Source: CAZIKB01 sp964539665 (GTDB taxonomy: Bacteria; Zhuqueibacterota; Zhuqueibacteria; Oceanimicrobiales; Oceanimicrobiaceae). Taken from it: a stretch of DNA of 42,183 bases. The notes beneath the pieces were generated by a model, which saw nothing but the letters and a program-made list of their open reading frames with translations, had not been told where the DNA came from and made no database searches. Positions 7,960 through 14,418 of this stretch are shown in pieces (the stretch's first letter is position 1; each line of letters starts with the position of its first letter). The DNA is taken from positions 1 through 42,183 of the forward strand of contig CAZIKB010000052.1 in assembly GCA_964539665.1 (NCBI GenBank). Direction: 5' to 3'. The position numbers and the translations under genes are program-made.

Positions 7960-8793
7960 ATGTGTACAAAATTTGGACTAAACCCAATAAAACACTGCAT
8001 AATTGGATTAAACCTGATACTTTTTATTTTCAGCGCTCCGGACCATTTATTCTCTCAATATCATAATTACAACAATAATAGCATGCAATTTCTGAGTTAC
8101 ACTGATACATCTAACACGAAACAAACAAAGGATAAAGTACTGGTCCCATCTTTCCATCATTACGCAAATGGATTTAAACAAGTCTTCTCAACCAAAATGA
8201 ATTTACTGTACTTAGGGACAGGCGTCGTAACTTCTTTACTCGTTCGGCCATACGATAATGAAATTTCCAATGATTTAAAGGATACTAAATTAAAAAAATA
8301 CGATATAATTCACAAATTTAATGTGGGTGGTTTTGTTTCAGTTATCAGCGCCCCTGTTTTCACTTATATAGTAGGAAGGGTGATTAAAAAACCTTACCTG
8401 GCAAACACCGGCATATATTTACTTGAAGCTATTGTAACGACACAAGTGCTGACTCAAGTCACCAAACTTACAGTTCAAAGAACCCGCCCTAACGGTGAAA
8501 ACAATCTTTCATATCCCTCTGGACACACGTCGGGAATTTTTACGATTGCATCGGTTCTGGATGTGCGCTACGGCTGCAAAGTGGGCATTCCTTCTTATAT
8601 TCTCGCAAGCGCCGTGGGATTTTCACGCATTATCCAGCATAAGCATTTTCCAACGGATGTGATTGCAGGGGCAACATTAGGGATAATATTTGGGAGAAGT
8701 TTTGCGCAATCCGTTGGTGTTGAGAAATCCGTTGCAGTTGTGCCAATTATTAATTCAAATTATACAGGCATCCTTTTCCAAAAACTATTATAA
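7960..8793 (+). CDS. PAP2-family membrane phosphatase
   Basis: The 277-residue protein carries all three parts of the phosphatidic-acid phosphatase type 2 signature. These are K169-x6-R176-P177, P-S-G-H at 186-189, and S222-R223-x5-H229-x3-D233. Members dephosphorylate lipid phosphates, such as undecaprenyl pyrophosphate, phosphatidate or phosphatidylglycerophosphate, at the outer face of the membrane. A hydrophobic N-terminal segment (~14-28) precedes a ~60-residue soluble part, and several transmembrane helices follow. AAAGGA lies about 6 bases before ATG 7960. The gene is divergent from the penicillin acylase; the 237 bases between them should hold both promoters. Substrate is not predictable; undecaprenyl-PP recycling is one option. 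Confidence 0.9.
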   Translation: MCTKFGLNPIKHCIIGLNLILFIFSAPDHLFSQYHNYNNNSMQFLSYTDTSNTKQTKDKVLVPSFHHYANGFKQVFSTKMNLLYLGTGVVTSLLVRPYDNEISNDLKDTKLKKYDIIHKFNVGGFVSVISAPVFTYIVGRVIKKPYLANTGIYLLEAIVTTQVLTQVTKLTVQRTRPNGENNLSYPSGHTSGIFTIASVLDVRYGCKVGIPSYILASAVGFSRIIQHKHFPTDVIAGATLGIIFGRSFAQSVGVEKSVAVVPIINSNYTGILFQKLL

Positions 8794-8832
8794 ATGAATG
8801 CTCCCCACAGCAAGCTGACGGGGTATCTTTGT

Positions 8833-8910
8833 GGTCATTCCCGCAATCTTTTAAGCGGGGATCCAGACGCTCACTGACTACCGGATGCCCGATTAAGGCA
8901 TTCGGGCATG
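8833..8910. repeat. Double-hairpin palindromic repeat (REP-like)
   Basis: Two hairpins lie in the gap between PAP2 and apbE. The first is ATTCCCGC at 8837-8844 with GCGGGGAT at 8855-8862. The second is a perfect pair, ATGCCCGA at 8885-8892 and TCGGGCAT at 8902-8909, with a 9-base loop. The GC-rich composition stands out from the AT-rich surroundings. This looks like an extragenic palindromic repeat of the gtcattcccgc type found dispersed in many genomes. It may also act as a bidirectional terminator between the two converging genes. Copies elsewhere in the genome cannot be checked here. Confidence 0.6.
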
Positions 8911-8998
8911 ACACCTTTCATAAAACGAAGCAAGCTCCGGGGAATTAAACCCGAAGAGATTAAATAATTATTTTCATGGCTATTTTAAATTAGTTATG

Positions 8999-10045
8999 CT
9001 ATTTCAGAAAAGTCAATAAGAAATCTCTTTCCAAAGATTTGTCGAAATTTATTTCTCCGGAGGAATTTACAAAGATAGAATTAATCGCAGCATTTTCTTT
9101 ATTGGTCTGGTAACGATTATAGCCAATTATAAATAAGTAGGTCGCCCAGGCGTCTGCTGCCTCAACTGAGGAAGCAAAAACTGTAACACTTTGACAATAA
9201 TTTACAGGATAGCCAGTTTTGGGATTAATAATATGATGATAACGCTTACCGTCGATATCTGCATATCTTTCATAGTCTCCACTCGTCGCCACGGCATAAT
9301 CTCTTAGTTCAAATTTCGCCAATAATGCCTGAGATTTCCTGGGGTGCTTAATACCGACCAGCCAATTTATTTTCTCAGATTTATGTCCTGAGGCATAAAT
9401 ATCTCCTCCCGCATTTATTATAAAATTCAGTATTCCCTGTTCTTTCAAAACTACAGCGGCCCGGTCAACGGCATAACCTTTGGCAATACCGCCAAGATCG
9501 ATTTTCATGCCTTTTGCACCCAATGAAATCGTTGTATCCTCGATATTTGGAAATATGTTATTATAATCAACTAATGATTTCAGAGAATTTAATTTCTCTT
9601 TTGAGGGAATTGTGATTTTCCGTTCCCCATTAAATCCCCACAGTTCTGTAACGGGGCCAATTGAAATATCAAAAAAGCCGTCAAATTTTTTCGAGTATAA
9701 AATGGCTCTGCTGATAATGGAATAAGTCTCAAAACTTACATGGACAGGTGTTTGCGAAGCCATATTATTTATTTTAGAAATTTCGCTATCACCTTTCTGG
9801 CTGCTTAAGAGACTTTCAATTCTTTCGATTTCCTTGAATACAAAATAACAGGCTCTTTTACACTCGATGACACTTGAATGTGAAACGGTGATGTCAATCT
9901 TTGTTCCAAGTAAATACTTGGTGGCGTTGATTTCAAAAAGAGTCTGCTCTGATCCTGCTGAAAACAGAGCGCTATTTGTGAAAAACAGAAAAAATAGTGA
10001 ACGCTTTGAAATTTTAGAAAGAGAGGCTATCAATGCCAAATTCAT
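8999..10045 (-). CDS. apbE: FAD:protein FMN transferase (ApbE)
   Basis: The enzyme attaches FMN through a phosphoester bond to a Thr or Ser of exported proteins, using FAD as donor and Mg2+. The 348-residue length is normal. Recognised family motifs in order: L-L-G-T-K-I-D-I-T-V; S-E-I-S-K-I-N; F-F-D-I-S-I-G-P-V; K-G-M-K-I-D-L-G-G-I-A-K-G-Y-A-V-D; N-A-G-G-D-I-Y; A-V-A-T-S-G-D-Y-E-R-Y; and H-H-I-I-N-P-K-T-G-Y-P-V. An N-terminal hydrophobic segment with S-A-G near residue 31 indicates export to the periplasm. The ATG at 10045 lies 32 bases inside the end of the NusG-domain-II gene, after GGAGA. It is the last gene of the six-gene minus-strand operon. Two candidate substrates, the DUF3570 and DUF2271 proteins, are encoded next to it. 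Confidence 0.95.
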   Translation of the reverse strand: MNLALIASLSKISKRSLFFLFFTNSALFSAGSEQTLFEINATKYLLGTKIDITVSHSSVIECKRACYFVFKEIERIESLLSSQKGDSEISKINNMASQTPVHVSFETYSIISRAILYSKKFDGFFDISIGPVTELWGFNGERKITIPSKEKLNSLKSLVDYNNIFPNIEDTTISLGAKGMKIDLGGIAKGYAVDRAAVVLKEQGILNFIINAGGDIYASGHKSEKINWLVGIKHPRKSQALLAKFELRDYAVATSGDYERYADIDGKRYHHIINPKTGYPVNYCQSVTVFASSVEAADAWATYLFIIGYNRYQTNKENAAINSIFVNSSGEINFDKSLERDFLLTFLK

Positions 10046-10700
10046 TATCTCCTGAAATTGAAACTCTTATCTGGTTAGGAATACACACAAGGTTTTGACC
10101 TGGCTTATTTATACTCCCCATTTTGATACAGGTTTTGTGTTTACAGGTAGAATAGATAGTCCGGACATTCTTATTTTTTATTGAAATGGTGAGGTATCCT
10201 TTAGTACCCGTAATATCATACGCAGCTTTTTCATCATCTACTTCTAATTGATGTATTAAGTCGTTTTTATGGAAAATGTCGACGCTTTCAGGAGATTGAA
10301 TTTTCTCTTCCGTATAAAATTTGCACAAGACAGGATTTTCAACCTGCTCAGGTAATCCAAGCTCTTCGGCTAACTTAAATAGATCCCTCGAGAATTCATC
10401 GGTTGCGGCTCTAAAATTAATTAGATTATTATCCCTGACAAGAACAATATCGCCAATATGTTTCCCTGGTATTGAGTATTCTGCAAATTTAACAGTTCCT
10501 AAATTTAATTTTGAATTTTTAATCAAAGCTTCGACTTTTTCAACTGCTATCTCAGAATTTCCCGTAATTAAATTAAGTGCGATATTTTTTGTGGAATCAT
10601 CTTTGCCAAATAACATTTTTGGCTGTAAAGCAATACTTTTGGCAACTGTAATTCCGGATAAGACAAGTGAACAATTTTTTATAAAATTTCTGCGATCCAT
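10014..10700 (-). CDS. NusG domain II-containing exported protein
   Basis: The 228-residue protein starts M-D-R-R-N-F-I-K-N with a hydrophobic stretch, a Tat-like signal (R-R-N-F-I-K). Its C-terminal ~65 residues match the NusG domain II family found in periplasmic redox clusters. They contain Y-D-I-T-G-T-K-G-Y, then C-K-H-K-T-C-I-K-M-G and P-G-Q-N-L-V-C-I-P-N. The three cysteines of C-x4-C...C are the conserved set of this family and could hold a metal or disulfide. The middle region is not recognised. The domain commonly sits near FMN-dependent electron-transfer genes (known association); a helper or electron-transfer role here is inferred. It lies 35 bases downstream of the DUF3570 gene and overlaps apbE by 32 bases. 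Confidence 0.82.
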   Translation of the reverse strand: MDRRNFIKNCSLVLSGITVAKSIALQPKMLFGKDDSTKNIALNLITGNSEIAVEKVEALIKNSKLNLGTVKFAEYSIPGKHIGDIVLVRDNNLINFRAATDEFSRDLFKLAEELGLPEQVENPVLCKFYTEEKIQSPESVDIFHKNDLIHQLEVDDEKAAYDITGTKGYLTISIKNKNVRTIYSTCKHKTCIKMGSINKPGQNLVCIPNQIRVSISGDNEFGIDSLSF

Positions 10701-10735
10701 ATTTATTAATCCTCGCTCATTAAATAGTTACAAAT

Positions 10736-11884
10736 TTATAATCGGTAACGGACTCCAAAACTAACAAGATAAGCATAGAGGTCTTTAGCCCGGAAGTGCC
10801 AATCAGGAGTCACTGTATGCCTGTGATAGAAATTAATGCGCATATTTAGCTGGACATTTTCATTGAAAAGGAAAGGTACACCCTTCAAATGCCCCCCATT
10901 GAGACTTAATTTGAATTGATATTCATTAGAATAACCTTCGTCCAGTTTACTATCAACCGCCATATATTCTTCAGGCCCCTGGTAGATATCCTTATAAAAG
11001 AAGGCTCTGGATTGAACATAATTTCGAAATCCAAGACTGATTGTAGCAAAATCACTGACATGTTGCTGAAATGTAACGGAAGTTGTGAAAGAACTAATAT
11101 CCCAGGTATCCCAGTAATATCTTAATCCTAACTGCAAAGCCGATTTTTGATCAATCTTATAATTAGTTCGCAAACCAATGGCTTTTCGAATACGTTTACC
11201 CGGATGAACTGGTTCATAATTTATGACTGCACCTTCCTGAATTATTTGAATTACCTTGTAGGCATCTGAAAGAAAACCTTTAGTTACATTGTAAGAGAAA
11301 AGAGCCTGTGAAATTAAGTACTTGCTCAAAATTTGGGTTAGATTAATACTAAACGTATAAACATTTTTTTCTTTTTTCCACATTCGGATTTGCGGGAACA
11401 CTGTATCCCAACTCCGCACCATACCGAGCTGTACCACTGTGTTTTTCTTGGCAAATGGATGAGAATAAGTCCCGGCAAGCGTTACCGATCTATAATCATG
11501 CTCAGTTGAATAAATTGCATTAGCCGATACAACACCACCATTAATCACTTGAGATAAACCAATACCAAATTCGTTCCTCACCTCGTCAGGATGATCATCT
11601 CCACCACCGTCTCCTTTATCCGTTGCGGAAGTCACACCATCCACTGCAAAATAACTTTTCATAGAAGCGGCGCTGATGACGTCGACTAAATATCTTAATG
11701 AAATTGTTGAAGAATCCGTTAAATTCTTTGTAAATGAAATAGTCGGATAAATGATCTTCACTTTAAAGTTGTCAAAATATGAATTAAGGTTTACCTGTAA
11801 CTCGTTTTGGGGTAAATCCTGAGAAGAAACCGCAGATGTGAAAACCATTAAAACAATAGGGATTAAATTTGAAAATTTAACCAC
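10736..11884 (-). CDS. DUF3570 outer-membrane beta-barrel protein with a flavinylation motif
   Basis: The 382-residue protein has a signal peptide (N-L-I-P-I-V-L-M-V-F-T-S-A-V-S-S) and alternating amphipathic strands ending in F-G-V-R-Y-R-L, as expected of a DUF3570 beta-barrel. The segment D82-G-V-T-S-A-T88 fits the ApbE target motif Dxx(S/T)gAT, with Thr88 the predicted FMN acceptor. It is followed by an acidic, glycine-rich loop (D-K-G-D-G-G-G-D-D-H). DUF3570 has been reported as an ApbE-flavinylated family by genome mining and biochemistry. The start is GTG 11884, eight bases after GGAGG and overlapping the DUF4266 stop. An earlier in-frame ATG at 11941 would add 19 non-signal residues. 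The role is probably to place flavin at the outer membrane for electron exchange. Confidence 0.9.
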   Translation of the reverse strand: MVKFSNLIPIVLMVFTSAVSSQDLPQNELQVNLNSYFDNFKVKIIYPTISFTKNLTDSSTISLRYLVDVISAASMKSYFAVDGVTSATDKGDGGGDDHPDEVRNEFGIGLSQVINGGVVSANAIYSTEHDYRSVTLAGTYSHPFAKKNTVVQLGMVRSWDTVFPQIRMWKKEKNVYTFSINLTQILSKYLISQALFSYNVTKGFLSDAYKVIQIIQEGAVINYEPVHPGKRIRKAIGLRTNYKIDQKSALQLGLRYYWDTWDISSFTTSVTFQQHVSDFATISLGFRNYVQSRAFFYKDIYQGPEEYMAVDSKLDEGYSNEYQFKLSLNGGHLKGVPFLFNENVQLNMRINFYHRHTVTPDWHFRAKDLYAYLVSFGVRYRL

Positions 11885-12104
11885 AGCCGCAACCTCCACT
11901 TTGCCCGCCTGTACCGCCGACCGATCCTTCCCGTCTCTCAAGATGGTGGCCTTTTATGCTGGCGTCAAGAGAATTTTCATCAAAAATCATAATCGGATCT
12001 GATAAACCGCCTCTTTCCCAGGGCTGGACCGTTGCACAGCTTGAAAAAATAACTAACAAAGTCAGACATATTAAAACCCACCTTATTAAATCACTTACTT
12101 TCAT
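11877..12104 (-). CDS. DUF4266 lipoprotein with Gly/Cys-rich tail
   Basis: The 75-residue protein has a hydrophobic leader and lipobox F-S-S-C. The DUF4266 signature V-Q-P-W-E-R-G-x-L-S-D-P-I-M and its H-x-x-x-R-R-E-G segment follow. The protein ends in a flexible G-G-T-G-G-Q-S-G-G-C-G-C-G tail. DUF4266 genes are typically found beside DUF3570 genes. The terminal C-G-C could bind metal or take part in thiol chemistry with the neighbouring TlpA (inference). Its ATG overlaps the stop of the TlpA gene (TAATG) and its own end overlaps the DUF3570 start by eight bases, so the three are translationally coupled. Confidence 0.9.
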   Translation of the reverse strand: MKVSDLIRWVLICLTLLVIFSSCATVQPWERGGLSDPIMIFDENSLDASIKGHHLERREGSVGGTGGQSGGCGCG

Positions 12105-12601
12105 TAGTCTTCTCCCACTAAAACACTTAATTCATTTTTATACTTCTGTTTATGGGCATCCTTAAAACCCGTATGTCGAAAACGAATGAAGCCCTTTTTA
12201 TCAATAAACAAAGTCGTTGGCATCGCATCCACTTTATAAATCACGGGTAATTTACCACTTTTATCTGCAATGATAGGAAATGGTACTTTTGTTTTAAGCC
12301 TGGATAAAAATTTCTTCATATCTGCAGGATTTTCATCCAAATTCACAGCAACCACGACAACATCATTTTCCATATTTTTTCTGTAAAGGTCAATAAGAAA
12401 TGGAAACTCTTTTCGACACGGTCCACACCAGCTTGCCCAAAAATCAAGAATGACAACTTTACCTATAAAGTCACTAAGTTTGATTTCTTTTCCATTTAAA
12501 GTGGTGCCTTTAAAATCAATAGCTTTTGAAGTTTTTTCACCTGCAAGAGCAGAGGTTACTACAATCAGCATCAGAAACAGCATAATAATTACATTTTTCA
12601 T
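12104..12601 (-). CDS. TlpA/ResA-like periplasmic thioredoxin
   Basis: The 165-residue protein has a cleavable signal (M-K-N-V-I-I-M-L-F-L-M-L-I-V-V-T-S-A-L-A) and a single AhpC-TSA/Redoxin-type thioredoxin fold. The active site W-C59-G-P-C62 follows V-V-I-L-D-F-W-A-S, and the cis-Pro is in A-M-P-T-T-L-F-I-D. Such proteins reduce disulfides or deliver thiols outside the cytoplasm, for example during cytochrome c maturation. It lies 17 bases after the haem lipoprotein gene and one base overlaps DUF4266. DsbD, encoded in the divergent operon, is its most obvious source of electrons. Substrates could be the haem-binding Cys of the upstream lipoprotein or the Cys tail of DUF4266 (inference). Confidence 0.93.
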   Translation of the reverse strand: MKNVIIMLFLMLIVVTSALAGEKTSKAIDFKGTTLNGKEIKLSDFIGKVVILDFWASWCGPCRKEFPFLIDLYRKNMENDVVVVAVNLDENPADMKKFLSRLKTKVPFPIIADKSGKLPVIYKVDAMPTTLFIDKKGFIRFRHTGFKDAHKQKYKNELSVLVGED

Positions 12602-12618
12602 ATTAGTCCTCCTTAATA

Positions 12619-12924
12619 TTATTCACCATCAATATCATCTTCCCACAATGTTTCATGACATTGAAAACATGATGGGGCTATGGTAATTCTTCCTTCGATA
12701 TCTGCCACTCCGCCATCTAAATCATCTTGATGACACTTTGAATCGTCACATCCACCGCTTATCTTAAATGGGTACTCGAAACCCTTTTTATGTAAAAATC
12801 CTCCAATATTTTCTTTGTGATCTTCTGGAAGGTCTGGTTTTGAGGTCACAGGAAATGGACCATTACAGCTTAAAATGACCACTATAGAAAGTAAGAAGAT
12901 TAAGTAGAAGAAAATGTCTCTCAT
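12619..12924 (-). CDS. Small haem-binding (cytochrome c-like) lipoprotein
   Basis: The 101-residue product begins M-R-D-I-F-F-Y-L-I-F-L-L-S-I-V-V-I-L-S-C, a lipoprotein signal. The mature part has C-F-Q-C-H, a canonical CxxCH haem c site, and C-D-D-S-K-C-H, which fits the rarer C-x4-C-H type. The C-terminus is acidic (W-E-D-D-I-D-G-E). ATG 12924 was chosen over an in-frame start at 13005, which would put 27 extra residues before the lipobox. No strong Shine-Dalgarno is visible. It is the first gene of the flavinylation operon, about 43 bases after the predicted sigma-54 transcription start. Electron transfer between periplasmic flavins and haem is inferred. Confidence 0.82.
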   Translation of the reverse strand: MRDIFFYLIFLLSIVVILSCNGPFPVTSKPDLPEDHKENIGGFLHKKGFEYPFKISGGCDDSKCHQDDLDGGVADIEGRITIAPSCFQCHETLWEDDIDGE

Positions 12925-12976
12925 GATCACATTACTAATTACAACATAATTTTTGTGAAAAAATTGCAGTCCCATA

Positions 12977-12994
12977 TTGCAAAGTTTGTGCCAA
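12977..12994 (-). promoter_or_regulatory. Sigma-54 (-24/-12) promoter of the haem lipoprotein-to-apbE operon
   Basis: Read on the minus strand, TTGGCAC (12994-12988) is followed after five bases by TTGC (12982-12979) and then A. This is an exact TTGGCAC-N5-TTGCA match with the required GG-N10-GC spacing. Transcription would start about 12 bases further, near 12967, giving a ~43-base leader before ATG 12924. Such promoters need RpoN and an enhancer-binding ATPase, so the operon is predicted to be tightly switched. Confidence 0.75.
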
Positions 12995-13329
12995 ATATAT
13001 ATCAAATAGTAACGATCTCAATGTAACTCACTTTTTACATAATGGTGAGGCAATTTCAATCACAATCAGAATGTGAGCACCAAAAGCATTTTATTTGTTC
13101 TGAAAAAACTGTTTAGATTCTCACGAATGTGGACTACTTGATTAGATAGTCTTTCACAATAGTAATTCAATTATGAAATTATGATTAATCTCCCGAACAA
13201 ATAAATGTCTCTGTTTTGAACCAGAATATAATTTTAAATTATGCGAATATCTGCATTTTAAACTTGTCTTACCTCCATATTAAATATAAAGCAACCAAAC
13301 GACAGGAAATATGAGCAATATTTTCTCAA

Positions 13330-13347
13330 TGTGTGAAAAATTTACAC
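13330..13347. promoter_or_regulatory. Candidate enhancer/operator palindrome between divergent operons
   Basis: An imperfect palindrome, TGTGTGAAA-AATTTACAC, lies in the 608-base gap between the haem lipoprotein and DUF2271 genes. It is ~70-85 bases upstream of the rightward sigma-54 promoter and ~340 upstream of the leftward one, where enhancer-binding proteins normally bind. A second short inverted pair, CTCAC at 13027-13031 and GTGAG at 13045-13049, lies nearer the left promoter. No gene is seen in 13006-13532. The binding role is speculative. Confidence 0.25.
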
Positions 13348-13413
13348 TATTAAACAGCCATGAAATTTTATGAAAGTATGAGCGATATTAGATTTCAATT
13401 CATTAAATTGATA

Positions 13414-13429
13414 CGGCACATTTTTTGCG
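13414..13429 (+). promoter_or_regulatory. Sigma-54 (-24/-12) promoter of the DUF2271-dsbD operon
   Basis: GGCAC at 13415-13419 is followed after five bases by TTGC at 13425-13428, again with GG-N10-GC spacing. The first base of the usual TGGCAC is C and the last W is G, so it is slightly weaker than the divergent one. The transcription start is expected near 13440, about 93 bases before ATG 13533. Confidence 0.62.
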
Positions 13430-13532
13430 TAATGATAAAAATCTTAAATTAACTATATTTACTTTCCTCATTTTAAGATATTATTTTAAAGAAGCTACTT
13501 TGAGTATATTTTCGTACAACAAAGGAGAGATC

Positions 13533-14390
13533 ATGAAATCAAAATCATATATATATATTACAACCATTCTCACTATACTATTAGGTTATCAATCAACATC
13601 ATATAATTCCAGTTTCGTAGCAGGTGGAACTGTAACCTATCAAGTTAGTACAGTGAGTTATGACGGTAAATATGCAGATAAAAACATCGGGGCAATTTGG
13701 GTTGAGAATTCACAAAGTCAATTTGTAAAAACCCTCAAAGTCTGGGCTAAAAAAAGAATAAAGGACTTAATCAAATGGAAAGCTGTATCTGGACAAAATG
13801 TCGTGGATGCAATAACGAGCGCCACAATTCGAACGCATGAAACGCACAATGTCACATGGGATTGTACAGATATTAATGGGACAATAGTACCAGATGGAAC
13901 TTATAAAATTGTCATAGAATTTGCGGAACATGATGCTGCCAAAAGTGGAGCGCAGCCTGGCAAATGGACTTCAGTAGAATTTGTAAAAGCATCGGCCCCG
14001 CAAACTATTACCCCGACCGATGAAACATATTTTAAGAATATGAAACTGGTATATAGTTCTACAAACACAAATCCCATCACTTCGATTAGTGGCACAGTGA
14101 AAGATGCGGCAAACTCCAGTTCATTAGAAAACGCAGTGGTGCAATTAAAATCCGGAAATAATGTGCAATATGAAACAAATACAAACATTTCCGGGTTATA
14201 TAGTTTCAATGACATACAAGCTGGTTCATACACGCTCGTTTGTTTTAAATCAGGATATGAAACCTCGACCACAAATATTACGGTCAACCCTGGAGACCAA
14301 ATTACAGGCAAAGATATTTCTTTATCCCGATCAACTGATAACACATCGCCATCACCACCAGCAAATGTCAGAGTAATTGTTCAGAACTAA
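13533..14390 (+). CDS. DUF2271 flavinylated protein fused to a carboxypeptidase-regulatory-like domain
   Basis: The 285-residue protein has an N-terminal signal. A DUF2271 domain covers ~residues 30-160: I-W-V-E-N-S-Q-S-Q-F-V-K-T-L-K-V-W-A, then D92-A-I-T-S-A-T98, then T-W-D-C-T-D-x-N-G and V-P-D-G-T-Y-K. The D-A-I-T-S-A-T is an ApbE target motif with Thr98 the predicted FMN carrier; DUF2271 is a reported ApbE substrate family. Residues ~180-265 form a CarboxypepD_reg-like beta-sandwich (I-S-G-T-V-K-D and G-L-Y-S-F-N-D-I-Q-A-G-S-Y-T-L-V). This extra domain is not part of ordinary DUF2271 proteins and may tether it to the surface. ATG 13533 follows AAAGGAGAG; a longer frame from 13425 overlaps the promoter. 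dsbD starts 28 bases downstream. Confidence 0.9.
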   Translation: MKSKSYIYITTILTILLGYQSTSYNSSFVAGGTVTYQVSTVSYDGKYADKNIGAIWVENSQSQFVKTLKVWAKKRIKDLIKWKAVSGQNVVDAITSATIRTHETHNVTWDCTDINGTIVPDGTYKIVIEFAEHDAAKSGAQPGKWTSVEFVKASAPQTITPTDETYFKNMKLVYSSTNTNPITSISGTVKDAANSSSLENAVVQLKSGNNVQYETNTNISGLYSFNDIQAGSYTLVCFKSGYETSTTNITVNPGDQITGKDISLSRSTDNTSPSPPANVRVIVQN

Positions 14391-14418
14391 TTGAAGCCCA
14401 TTTAAACGGAGAGATTTT

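Noticed and set aside
7815..8066. An 83-residue plus-strand reading overlapping the start of the PAP2 gene
   Set aside because: It has no family features, overlaps the better-supported PAP2 start and looks like the non-coding divergent promoter region.
9867..10764. Plus-strand readings opposite apbE and the NusG-domain-II gene
   Set aside because: No family features; both minus-strand genes have strong motifs.
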